Below are positions 39,070 to 50,500 of a stretch of DNA of 64,000 nt, in pieces. The notes under the pieces were generated by a model, which worked only from the letters and a program-made list of their open reading frames with translations, did not search any database and was not told where the DNA came from. This DNA comes from Branchinecta lynchi (lineage: Eukaryota; Arthropoda; Branchiopoda; Anostraca; Branchinectidae): the NCBI GenBank assembly GCA_023053575.1, contig JAKZAP010000022.1:14240518-14304517 (forward strand), in the 5' to 3' direction. Within the stretch, counting starts at the first letter, position 1. Each line of letters starts with the position of its first letter. The position numbers and the translations under genes were made by a program.

Positions 39070-40072
39070 TCAGCTCCGCTCAGTTTTGTCGGGGTTCTAG
39101 CGTTTTTCTATCGGGCAAGGTGTCGAGGATATGTTTGACTGCGCATGGTCATAATACAGAAATAGGGATATGGAGGTATTTTTTTTCTTCTTTTTTTCTT
39201 GATTTAACTACAGCGGAAGCGTCATTTGCGTAAACCTAAGGGAGGCAACGGTGTCATTCCCGATCATGTCTTGGTTTAAGAAGGTTAAAGTTTCGTACAA
39301 GACCGAATCAGAATCCACTGTATGCGACTGCTTGTTACAATGATGTCAGTCACTTTGTTTCTTAAAGATTTTGTGATCGCCGTGAGGGGATGATCATTTG
39401 ACGCCACTTGTTATGCATAACGTTTTCAAAATCACAACAGAATACATCACAAGAGTTGTCTGTTTAAACTGCGCATCCTTATGTTATCTGTTATGACACT
39501 TCTGACAATGTTGTTTTAGACTATTCGATTTCACTGTTTGGCACGGTCCATCAGAGCAACCAAATCATATTCTTTTCATTGGTAACAAGGCTTCAATCTA
39601 TAAAGGAACAGTCCCCCTCCCCCCGTAGAAGTTGCGGAGCCTCTACTACGGGACTTCGAAAGATGACGGGAGTAATTCAGGTGGTAAAAAGAAGTTGGAT
39701 CAACGTCCAGCTTGACTGGTTAAAGTCCATATCAAAACCTGGACATACCTACCCTCTCTTGTGGGTCACCGTCAACAGTCAAGATTTCAGGCAGGAATCA
39801 TTCTTCTCCTACATAGCACCGCATGTTAAGCAAGAACATAAATACAAATGAAAGGAGGGATTCGAAATATTTGTAACGATGAACCTATTACATGATGATA
39901 TTTCAAACTCTCAGATTATAACATTGCTAATTATTCACTGATCATGCTCGTGAAGGAGTTTAAGAATCCCGGCGATTGTATTCACGGGCGAGCAAAAGGC
40001 ACTGAACGAAATGAACGTAATGTGCTATTGGGTCAGTGTTCATACATTTTCTTGGATGGAAAAGGTTGTAGG
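39070..40072. other. Intergenic DNA between convergent SMPD4 and NIF3L1
   Basis: A segment near 39400-39550 (GTTATCTGTTATGACACTTC) resembles 10460-10560, so it is likely another dispersed repeat. No gene is recognised. Confidence 0.5.
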
Positions 40073-40794
40073 CAGGGGCGTCGCAAGTGCATTTTTGTTG
40101 GGGGGGGGGGGGGGCAGAGCCAAAGTTTCCACCGAATCTCTCAAAAATTATACCGAATCCTAGAAACTGAGAATTCGAGCTTTAAGTTATAGAACAGCTA
40201 AAAGAGTAACATTAAAGGGCAGCATGAAAGACGATAGAACAATTATTCGGCGGCATTCTGGCGAAGCCCACTTTGAGAATATATTGCCGGGCACGATGTA
40301 GTAACAGCTTCTATCTATTATACCCGAGAGACGATTAAATCGAGCGCCGCTCGAAAATTTCGAAATCCAGTTTTTTTTGTTTCCTATAGACGAAAATTTA
40401 ACTGCTTCTCTTACAAGTCCGATCATTTACCGTGGATTAAATACCGAGACTCTAAAAAGTTCCATAAATCGGAAGGAGCGACGTTCCGGCAGCAGCGGTT
40501 ACTGTAGTCTAGTCAATACTGCCCATGATCACATAAAGAGAGCGCCGAATTTTTTAAAGTTAGCTTTTTCCGGCCAAATTAACTATTCCCATCCAAATCC
40601 CAATCCTAAACTGGCTTGAAACCCCAGTCAAATGAAACGGCCTTCCACAAAACAGAGAACATTACGAAAAGCGCCGCAGCCAAAATTTTCGAAATATTTA
40701 TGATTAGGTCTTCTTTTTGGGGATCCAAAACAAAAGTAAGGACTATCGATGCACCTAAGGACCCCCCGCATCCCCCCCCCTTGCGACGCCCCTG
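40073..40794. mobile_element. hAT-type element, CAGGGGCGT family (722 bp)
   Basis: The perfect 15-bp TIR CAGGGGCGTCGCAAG occurs at both ends. It is flanked by 8-bp direct repeats, GTTGTAGG (40065-40072) and GCTGTAGG (40795-40802). No transposase frame is seen. Confidence 0.9.
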
Positions 40795-41096
40795 GCTGTA
40801 GGTACCACTAAATAGTGACAGAAGTTGGTCTTAAGCAGAAACAAATTATTTGAGGCCCTCTTACCAGATTGTGACAGCCAAGTGCCAAAAAGAGTAACTG
40901 TCCTTTCCCTGTTTCGGGAATGGTGAAAGCGTGGAGTAGAGTAGAGTGGAGTCTTCTCCCCATATACTATCCCTCTCCACCGAGTTGGTCTTGCGTCGGA
41001 TATTACTATTCTGACCCGGGAGCAACCCGGACAAGGCCCAATCATCAGGGTTACAAAAAAAAGAGCAATAGAAAGAATTGGCAAGTGTATGGAAGT

Positions 41097-41102
41097 TTTA
41101 TT
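41097..41102 (-). promoter_or_regulatory. Poly(A) signal of NIF3L1
   Basis: AATAAA on the - strand lies about 130 bases after the NIF3L1 stop codon, a usual 3' UTR length. Confidence 0.6.
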
Positions 41103-41234
41103 TGCTAGATTTATAATCCTAGAAGAGATCGCACAAGGTTTACCGACATGGTCGAGGCTGAAGTTCGTTTCTCATGGGCCTCCTTACAAAACAACCCCTA
41201 CTCCACCGCACGCTTAAAGCCCCCCTCCTCCGTT

Positions 41235-41503
41235 TTAAAAATAGGTCAGCGGGTCTTTATCACAGGTCGACACAGCAACTTCCACTTTCTCGTCCAAGAT
41301 CTCCGCCAATTTTGGTGCAAAGAATCGCAAAAATCCGCGTTCTGTGTGACTATGCTCCGCTAGGATGACGGTTGCACCGCGGTGCTGAGCGTCCATCACA
41401 AGGTGGTGAGACATTTCACCGGTCAACAGGATGTCCGCACCGCTGTTGCCGATAACAGAAGAACCGGATCCGGCGCAAAGAGCGATGGTCTTAACAGTTG
41501 ATT
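41235..41503 (-). CDS. NIF3L1: NIF3L1 terminal exon
   Basis: The acceptor is TTTCCAG. It encodes IALCAGSGSSV, LLTGEMSHH and AEHSHTERGF, the most conserved C-terminal block with metal ligands, and stops at 41235-41237. Confidence 0.97.
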
Positions 41504-44500
41504 CTGGAAAGAAAAAAATGGGGAGTTTGTTTAAAGGTTCACCAAACAGGGCTGAAAGCCGCAAATCTAGTTACGAATTCACTTAAAACATGTTACGAAA
41601 TGCGTTAATCCGTTCCACCACTGTTTCCGAATAGGCAGTTTTGTATTTGTGGAAACTACAGTAGGAACGGCGTGTCCTTTAAAGTTTAACTGAAAGCCCG
41701 CTTATTTTTATATCGTAGATTTGAATAAACTGAATTATTTTGACTCTGCTAAAGGACTTCTGATTTGTTCACACCTGTGCTCTTGTAGCGACGCTCAGTA
41801 TATACACTGTTAGCACGAGGAGTCGAAATTCATCCAGACGCAGAGGATTTGAGTTTCAACAAAGAGTGCATTTCAGTGGATAAAGAAGCTATGGCTCAGG
41901 AAATGTTCAGTTCCAGATTGTAAGATTGGTGCTAAACTAAGTCCGCTACGCGTGACCCGAAAAAGATTTATTTTTCGAACATTTTTTGCGTTATATTTGC
42001 CTAATATTTCAAGCACAGGGGCATAATCACATCGAGGTACCACAAATCCGAAAGAAAAAAAACATTGAATGAACATCTGTTATATGACTAGCGGAGCAAT
42101 GAAGCAACGCATTTGCATTGGGTCTTCAGGCCTATTTAAGTGAATAAGTGATGGGTAACTAAACTGACAAATCTCAACCGTTTTCGGTTAAGCATTTGCC
42201 AAGAAGTATGGACAAGAACACGCCCAAAAAACTAAGAATAGGAAGCAAGCCAGCCTATACATTAATCAGAAATGGACCGGAACCTCGATCAATGGGTAAA
42301 GCTTAAAGAAGGCTTAAAAGCACGCTGAGTGAATTATAATGAGTTACTATCCATAAGCAGGGGCGTCACGACTAGGGGGGGGGGGTCCCCCCCCCCCCGA
42401 ATTTTCTTGGCCAGTCGGTAAAAAATAGCCGAGTCTGCGCGAAGCGCCGCGATTTTTCTTAGAAACAGTCAATTTTTTTCTTGGATACTGTCGATTTTTT
42501 TTAAAAACGGCCGGTTTCTCGTAAAAATAGTAGTTGTTCTCAAAATCAGCCGATTTTTCTTCAGCACAGTCGTTTTTATGGCACTTGCCCTTCGGCCAAG
42601 TGCCATATAGCGATCGCAATTTCTGTCCGTCTGTCGGTCGGGCGGTCGGTCCAGGTTTTTCTAGTTCGGGCACTTCCACACAAGCTAGGACGATGAAACT
42701 TCGCAGGCATATCAGAGACCCGACCAGATCAGCTTACAAATAATCACTTTTTTTTTTCAATCAATCAAGTTTAATCCGAATAGCTAAAAGCTAGAAAAGG
42801 AATACAAATCTACAAAATACACAGACACACAAGAAACAAATTAACTAATACACTTACAAGAAATTACCAGAAATAAATGATGGGATGAAACTACGTAAAA
42901 ATTTGGCAGAAGAATTAGCGGGATATGGAGAAAACTGATTGCCAGTCCCCAATCCGACTTTCCCCGGATCCGGGAGTCCTGAAACTATACAGAAAAAGGG
43001 GAGCAAAAAGAGCGCTGCCCAAATGCAGAATCGAACCACGGGCCTCAGAGACGCGAAGCCAGTGCTCTACCACTGCGCCAAGACTTGATGTATGGCAGAG
43101 CGAATGCGGGACTAAATAGAGGTTAAACTAATCAAATCTCGTGAAACGCTTCCAAATAAGCTAGGACAACGAAACTTGGCAGGAATATTTGATGTATTAG
43201 GGAGCGAATGCAGGAGTATATATTGTTTAAAGATTGAATCGGGGACCCGACCTGATTAACCTGGACATATATAGTCAAGAAACATAAATAATTAAGACTA
43301 TTTGAAAGACCTGTGTCAGTCTCTGACAGATATCACGAACTCGTTCTCCCTACATTAGCTTGCGTGATTTTCATTTGTATGGCACTTGCCTTCCGGCCAA
43401 GTGCCATATACCGACCACTTTTCCGTCGGTCGGTCGGTTAGTCCGGTGATCGCGAGTTAAGGTACTTCCAGATGTGCTAGGACGATGAAACTTGGCAGGC
43501 ATATTCGGGACCCGACCAGACTAAGTTGGAAATAGTCACTTGCCCGATCCGACCATCGTGGGGGGAGGGGGAGGTGGGGAGTCCGGAAAATAGGGACATT
43601 CATAACTTTCGAACGGGTGATCGGATCTTAACGAAACTTGATATCTGGAAAGATCTCGTGTCTCAGATGTCTCATTTCAAGTCCGGACCGGATCCGATGA
43701 ATCTGCGGGGGGGGGAGTCGGAGGGGGGAACCGGAAATCATGTGAAACTCTCAGAGTGGAGCGATCAGGATGAAACTTGGTGGTAAGAACAAGCGCTCTA
43801 GATACATCACTGACAGAACTGGACCGGATTCTGGTTTTGGAGTTGGAGGGGGGGGGGGGTACGGAATTCCGGCGATCCCTAGTTAATGTACTTCCAGGTA
43901 GGCTAGGACAATAAAACTTGGACCAAACTAACCTGGAAATAGTCACTTGCCCGATCCGACCATCGTGGGGGGAGGGGGAGACGGCGGAATCCGGAAATCA
44001 GTAGCATGCATAACTTTCGAATGGGTAATCGGATCTTAATGAAACTTGATATCTTGAAAGACCTCATGTCTCAGCATGTCCCATTTCAGGTCCCGACCGG
44101 ATCTGATGAACTAGGGGGGGGGGGGGGGTCTGAGGGGAGAACTGGACATCTTGTGACACGCATAGAGTGGAGCGCTCAGGATGAAACTTGGTGGGAAGTA
44201 CAGGCACTAGTCCTAGGTGCATCAGTGACAGAATCAGACCGTATTTCGGGTACCGAGGGGGGGGGGGGAGAGCTGTAGGGAGTGTCCGGAATTTCGGTGA
44301 TATTCCTACTTTCATCCTTTTACCAAGCCTTACAAGTGCCATATGAGCTTCCAGCTCTTGTTTCTCAATAATAGTCGTTTTTATCTGTAAAAACCGTCAG
44401 TAAAAATGACCAGCCAGTCTGGAAATACCTTGCCCCCCCCAAAAAAAAACAACAACAACCATTTAGCTAGTAACGCCTCTGTCTATAAGTATGACGCGTC

Positions 44501-47500
44501 CTTGGAAAGGCTGATCACAGAATCTTTCTGTAATATCACAGGATTGTGTGCTAACCCATATCTGTTGAAAATTCACATTCTTGTGTGAATACCATAAATC
44601 ATCCGTGATGCATTTAGGAAAACGAATGATTGTGAAGGGAACACTGTAAAAAAAATCTTGCAATATTTGCTACTGGGATTAATCTTGTCCCTAAAAAGAT
44701 AATCTGATCTCTAATTCGGATTAATCTTATCTCAGCAGAGACAAGATTAATCCCAGTAGCAAATACTGCAGTTAACTTTAATCCTTACTAGGAGGAACTT
44801 TTTATAGTGAATGCGGCTAGGCTTACCGAGTTTGTGACCGACGCCAAGTCCGACTCTAAGCGTCTCCACACCAAAGTGCTTCTTCAGGAGTGGGAGCATT
44901 TCTCCAATTTTCATCGGGTCGCGTAAGGTCACGAATCGACCCATCCCAACGCCGTGGAGGGGGCTCTGAAACAGGAAAAAATCTTTTCAGCATCGAAAGG
45001 GACTAAAAAACATGAGGCAAAGGATTAATGAGGAAAGATTAGTTGCGTTTTGACCCGAATTCTCCTCGCGGTTCTCCTATTTCACGTTTTTGGACTATTC
45101 AGATAAAGCGATTTCTCGTTTTCTTGCGTTTTTGTCAGAACTGGGAACGTGGAAACCCTCGCGATCCTAGAATCGCGAAGTTGCTCCGATGGTGAATTCT
45201 CGATTCTCCTCTCTCCGTTCTCCTCCCTGATTGGTGGAGGAGAACGGAGCATAAACACTCCAACATGCATAAACACTCCAACTCCATTTTATTCCAAGCG
45301 ATTTTCAGAGAAGAAGTTCATACAATCAGATATTTAAGGAAGAATCTTTAATTATTTTTTCCACAAGTTAATTTTCCAGTTTGATCGGCTTAAGCCTGAA
45401 CAGGACCCTTGCCAAGAAGGGCCGAAATATAGCTCTAATAAAATGTAGCTGACTTGACCGTTTTGCACCATCAAAAATGCATAAACACGTATACCGGGTT
45501 ACGGACGAGCTGCCAACAAAGTGTTTTTGTCAAAAGCGAGGATGGAGAAGCCAGAGGAGCAAAAATGGTAATTTGTACGAGAATCGAGAATTCAGAACGG
45601 AGAATTCGGATCAAAAACGCAACTATTGTTAGTTCAGCCTTGACAGCTGTATTTTAACCAGAGAAGTAAGCTATGGAACTCCCTGTCGGAAGCTAGTATG
45701 AGGCCGAAAAGATTATGCTGTAGCATGTACGGCGTGAGCATGATAATAGTACTGACTGGTTTCTGGTGTTACGCACCTAGTCTTTCCGAAGGCAACAATC
45801 CGTTTGTAGGTCAATATTTATTTGAGCTCTTACTTACATTGCAGTCAATTTTAACAGCATTTTATCACTTTAAGTTTAACCAAAATGGGCGGAGATAGGA
45901 CAATCTAGTTACTCATCACCGATAGTCCATTTACACACTGCGTAAAATCCGAGCGTATTTTACGCACGTTTGAGCTTGAAAAGATTTCTAGCAATACGGA
46001 CGTATTTAGATACAAAACGGACCGATTTCTCAAATATTTCCGTGTTGCTGAAATGTTTACAATCTCGAAACGTGCTTAAAATACGCTCGGATTTCAAAAT
46101 AGGCTGGGATTTCAAAAATACGCTCGGGTTTTACGCAGTGTGTAAACCCACCATCATTCACGTAAAGAAGCTTGAAGACCCGATGAAAATGAGTTGCTTC
46201 ATTGCTGGCCGCTATCCAAGAATAATCGGTTTTCAAATAGTGCATGTACCTATGTTGTATGTTTGACGAAAAACGTTTCCGAGAAGTAAGTGTTCAAGCA
46301 GTGAACACTGAAAAGCCCGCGTTTGTATTGAGATTCGAATTTCCGCATAAAAGTAGAATTTTGCGTTGTGACGACGGTTGTACACATTCTGAACGACATA
46401 CTAGGCATTTTGGGGTAGAAGTTCTATAGAGAACTGAGTGCTTTCCATCCTAACGGAATGACTTAGGTCTCTGAAGCCGCTGATCTTCCACAAAAGCGAA
46501 GTGCGAAGTAAACCAATTCTTCCACTTCTCAGTATAAGGGCGAAGGAATGCTAATGCCACTCATCGTTCAGATTTTTCGTGCGAATTTCGCCCTACGTCA
46601 AGAGCGAGTTTCAGCATCCGTCACACTGGGCCAAAAATCTGGAACTCAATTCCAGTATCAGTGCGAGAATGTAGCAATAAGCGACAGTTTCTAAAATTAC
46701 TGAAACAAAATTTTACGACGCGTAATTGAGCAATTTCGTTTGTTTTTGTTCTCTTTTTGTTGATGTCAAAATGTAGTTAGAAGACGGCTTTTTATTTTAT
46801 TTTCGTTGTGCAACATTGTCAGTGCTAAAGTATGCCACCAGGCATGTGCACTGGTCCGTGATTTTTATCTATGTTTGTTGTAATTAATTACTACTATTAC
46901 TATTACTATTATGACCGGGAATGCGTAGGACATACCTTTTCAAGCTTTACTATCCGGAAGGCTTTTAGTGCTGACCTCATATCGTAAGTCTGAAGCACAT
47001 CCACAACGCGGCTTATTAGACTTTCGGCGCAGAGTATGGTCACCTCTTCGACTCCATCTGGGGTAGGAATCCTAGAAATGATTACAAACTTAGAAGTGGG
47101 AAGGTTTACTGCAAATTGTAATATCCGCACTACCCTTTCTTGAGACCTACTGCACGGAAAGGAAAATTCTTCTCAGGTAGCTAAAAGCCAGGCTTCACCT
47201 TCCAGATTACCAGACGTTCGGTGCTTCCGCATAGTCAAACCAACCCTTCCAGATTTTCATAATAATGATGACAGCTAAATTTGCTAGTCTTCAACATTTC
47301 CTAGATATCCCCTTTACATATTAAATATCTCGTGCATCCCAGTCAGAATTTTCAATCACTTCCACTTTCTTTCCCCCATTTGCATATTTGTAGTGTCTCT
47401 CGAACGGGTTGCCTCTATGGCACCTTCCAGACATCCGGAATCTAGGGTGTCCAACACCCCGGACTTACAGACATTTTTGGCCTGGCTTCACCTTCCAGAT

Positions 47501-50500
47501 CTGTCTCGACGAAAACGGCTGTCTGGAATCAGGAAGAAGAATCTAGAAGGTGAAGCCTCGCTTTAAGCGAATAACCGTAAACACCCTCCAGTGGCAGCTC
47601 TCCCGAGCGGAATGGCTTGAAGCAACACATAGTCAACTGCTAGCTCTGTAACGATTGTTATACAAAGAACAATTTAGAAAATCTCTGACTCTCCTTGAAT
47701 AAAGACCATGGGCCTCGAATCTAGTTTAACCAGCTTTATAACAGACACACGGCCGAGCCAACCGTCAGTTGTGATTTGGATTGCTTGCGACGCGTGTCTG
47801 AACTCAGAGCAAAAGAACTCTAGAGAGTATTGCCCGAACTTTGAAAAAGTGACACACAGTCAAATCGCAGCAACACTAGCGGATACGAACATCCCTACCG
47901 AAACTCAACCAATCGCAGAGCAGAAATATTTTGCTCTGACAAATCGTCAACGAGCGCTGGCTAAAATTTACGTCCGCCACTGCATGCGAATAAAGCGACG
48001 GAGGCCCATTCCGATGCATGGGAAGGATAGGTCTCCGCGGTACTCTCTGGAGTTATTTTGCTCTGGTCGGGGTGACGGTGTAGGTATTGTGCTGTCGAGC
48101 TTTTCAGTTTTCCAGTAAAGCGGGTGTTACAGCTGCGTAAAAGCCAGACACCACCATTCAGACTCCCAGATGTCTGGGACTTCCGCACAGTCAAGCAAAC
48201 CCTTCCTGATTTTCATAATTATGAAGATACTTCAGCATCTACTTCGTTGACATGTTTTTTTACCTCCCAGTCACAACTGTCAATCACTCTTCCTTTCCCC
48301 CCTGCCCCATTCATTTGCATATTTATTAGTTGCGTTTTGATCCGAGTTCTCCTTGTGATTCTCCTCGCGTTTTTGGTTCAAGGTTCTTTTAATATAATCA
48401 ATATATACAAAGTATTAGGTAACTCAAGGCTGAGATTACAGCTCGAATGCAATTGAACTACCGTTAAGCAACACTAAATATGCACAAACATTAAAAATAA
48501 ATAGTTCTCTTATCCAAAAGAAAAAAAAACAAAACGAGACAGATTAACCAATCTTGGCAGAAATAAATAAAAAACAAATCCCGTGCCGTGCGATACCATT
48601 TCCATCCTCCGCGCACCATTTTGAGACACAATTAATTTTACAACTTAAAACCAAGTGAGTCATAAGACATCTGGAGGCCTCATGGGCGAACCCCGGAGAC
48701 CAACCCAATAAAAAAAAAAAAAAAATAAACATCCTTAAAAAAAACTGGACTATTCAAATGAAGCAAATTCTCCTTTTCTTGCGTTTTTGTCAGAATACTC
48801 TTGATGACTATCTCCCCCTGCCGATGCGGAATCTCCGGGTACCTGCAGAAGAAATGAAGGAACGGTGTACCTGCAGAAGAAATGAAGAAACGGTTTCACA
48901 GCTGCTCCGAAAGATCGCCGGGATTGTTTGACACAGGATTTGAGTCGTTGAGCCTGAGTCGTTACGGACACGTTTACTCCTTCTTCCTGAGGATACACGC
49001 CATATATGATGATGATGATGATGATTTTATTAACGCACTTAAGGAGAGGAAATAGTGCAGTATAAACAAAAAAAAGAGGAAAAAGTACACTGAGCTTTCA
49101 ATAATGTAGTAAATGCACAAGATCAAAAAATAAACATTTAAAAGAAGAAAAAAAGGGACTAATCGGGTCTAAAAAATCTTCTTCCTAGATGGAGTGCGGA
49201 GAAATGGTCAAGGGCAGAAACGTGAAGGTCCTGGGCAATTGAAGATAATTTTGCACAAGGGTCAGAGGGCAAAAAAGTTGCAGTTATAGAGTGTCGAGAA
49301 CGGGGAAAGCCTCGCGACCTGCAGAATCGAGAAGTTGCTCCGATGGTGAATTCTCGATTCTCCTCTCTGCGTTCTCCTCCTTGATTGGTCAGCAGCGTGC
49401 GGGTATTCAATATATATAAATACGTATACCGGGTTGCAGACGAGCTGCCAAATTAGTGTTCTTGTCAAAAGCGAGAACGGAGAAGCCAGAGGAGCAAAAA
49501 CGGTAATTTGTACGAGAATCGAGGTTCAGAAGCGAGAATTCGGATCAAAAACGCAACTATTATGTCTTATTGAGACATCTCGAACGTGTTGCCTCTATGA
49601 CACCCTCCCGATATCACAGTATGGGGTTTCAGGCTCCCCAACTCCGACGCTGCTACCCTGGATAGTTTCAAAAAGGGCGTTGACGAAGATTGGGAAAATT
49701 TTGAACGTCGGCTACTCTGGGATGGCCGTGAACCGATGTAGCACCAACACCTGCCAACCAAGGAATGTCGGCTACATTGAAGTGCCAGTGAGCTGATGTA
49801 ACAAGGACAATTTACCAACCAGCAAGAGAATCCACAGGACGATCACCCCCACCTTATCTCGCTGGAAGTGTGTACCAAGGTAATCACTTTCGTCGTCTAA
49901 AGTTGGGCAAAGCCCGAAGGCTAGGTAGCAGGTAGCTTGATCTGGTCTTTCCCACTGCCACCAGGGACCCATAATTTTCCTGTAACGACTCGCCATTCAC
50001 GGGGCTTGTCATTTCCTATGCTTCTATGTTGCTATGTTGCCCGAGCCTCACCTAGTTTCCAAAAATTCCGCTTGGGTCTAATCGGCGTTCTTACTCAGAT
50101 AGACAAAATTGCCAGCATGCCACCAGGTACCTAAGCTAGGAGAAAAGATCCAGCATACTCTTCCATTACAGAGAAATATTCCTAGTTCAGCACAACAGCT
50201 GCGAAAAATTTGTTTCTCTGGATAGTCGGGTATTTTATGCCCGTGGGTATTTTTCGAACTATCTGACGCTCGGTCAAGAGCGCATCAGAAATCTCTTATT
50301 GACAAGCCCCCTGAATGGCGAGTCATTACAGGAAATTTATGGGTCCCTGCTGCCACGGTCTTCGGTCTGGAAGGTGACGCCTGGCTTTAAGTGCTCTGAG
50401 GCAATTCAGTATGAAGTATGAAGGATGAGTGTGCTGTAGGCGTATTCTCGCCGTTCCCCGAGGACTCCACTTGAGGAGTCGCCGCGTTTTTGTTTGTCCC

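Larger units (their letters stand above)
42358..44481. mobile_element. hAT-type element, CAGGGGCGT family, with nested insertions (2124 bp)
   Basis: The left end CAGGGGCGTCACG and right end GTAACGCCTCTG are flanked by 8-bp direct repeats, TCCATAAG (42350-42357) and TCTATAAG (44482-44489). Only its outer parts resemble the 222-bp relative at 35024. The middle holds a tRNA-type SINE (42747-43087) and a TGGCACTTGCC-bounded unit with tandem repeats. Confidence 0.82.
41504..44826 (-). other. NIF3L1 last intron
   Basis: It contains a dispersed repeat (about 41530-42340), a 2.1 kb hAT-bounded unit (42358-44481) with a SINE and tandem repeats inside, and a MITE (44641-44810). Confidence 0.7.

Noticed and set aside
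42990..43090. Possible functional tRNA on the - strand
   Set aside because: The A and B boxes are good, but the acceptor stem does not pair and the sequence continues into a SINE body with a poly-A tail.
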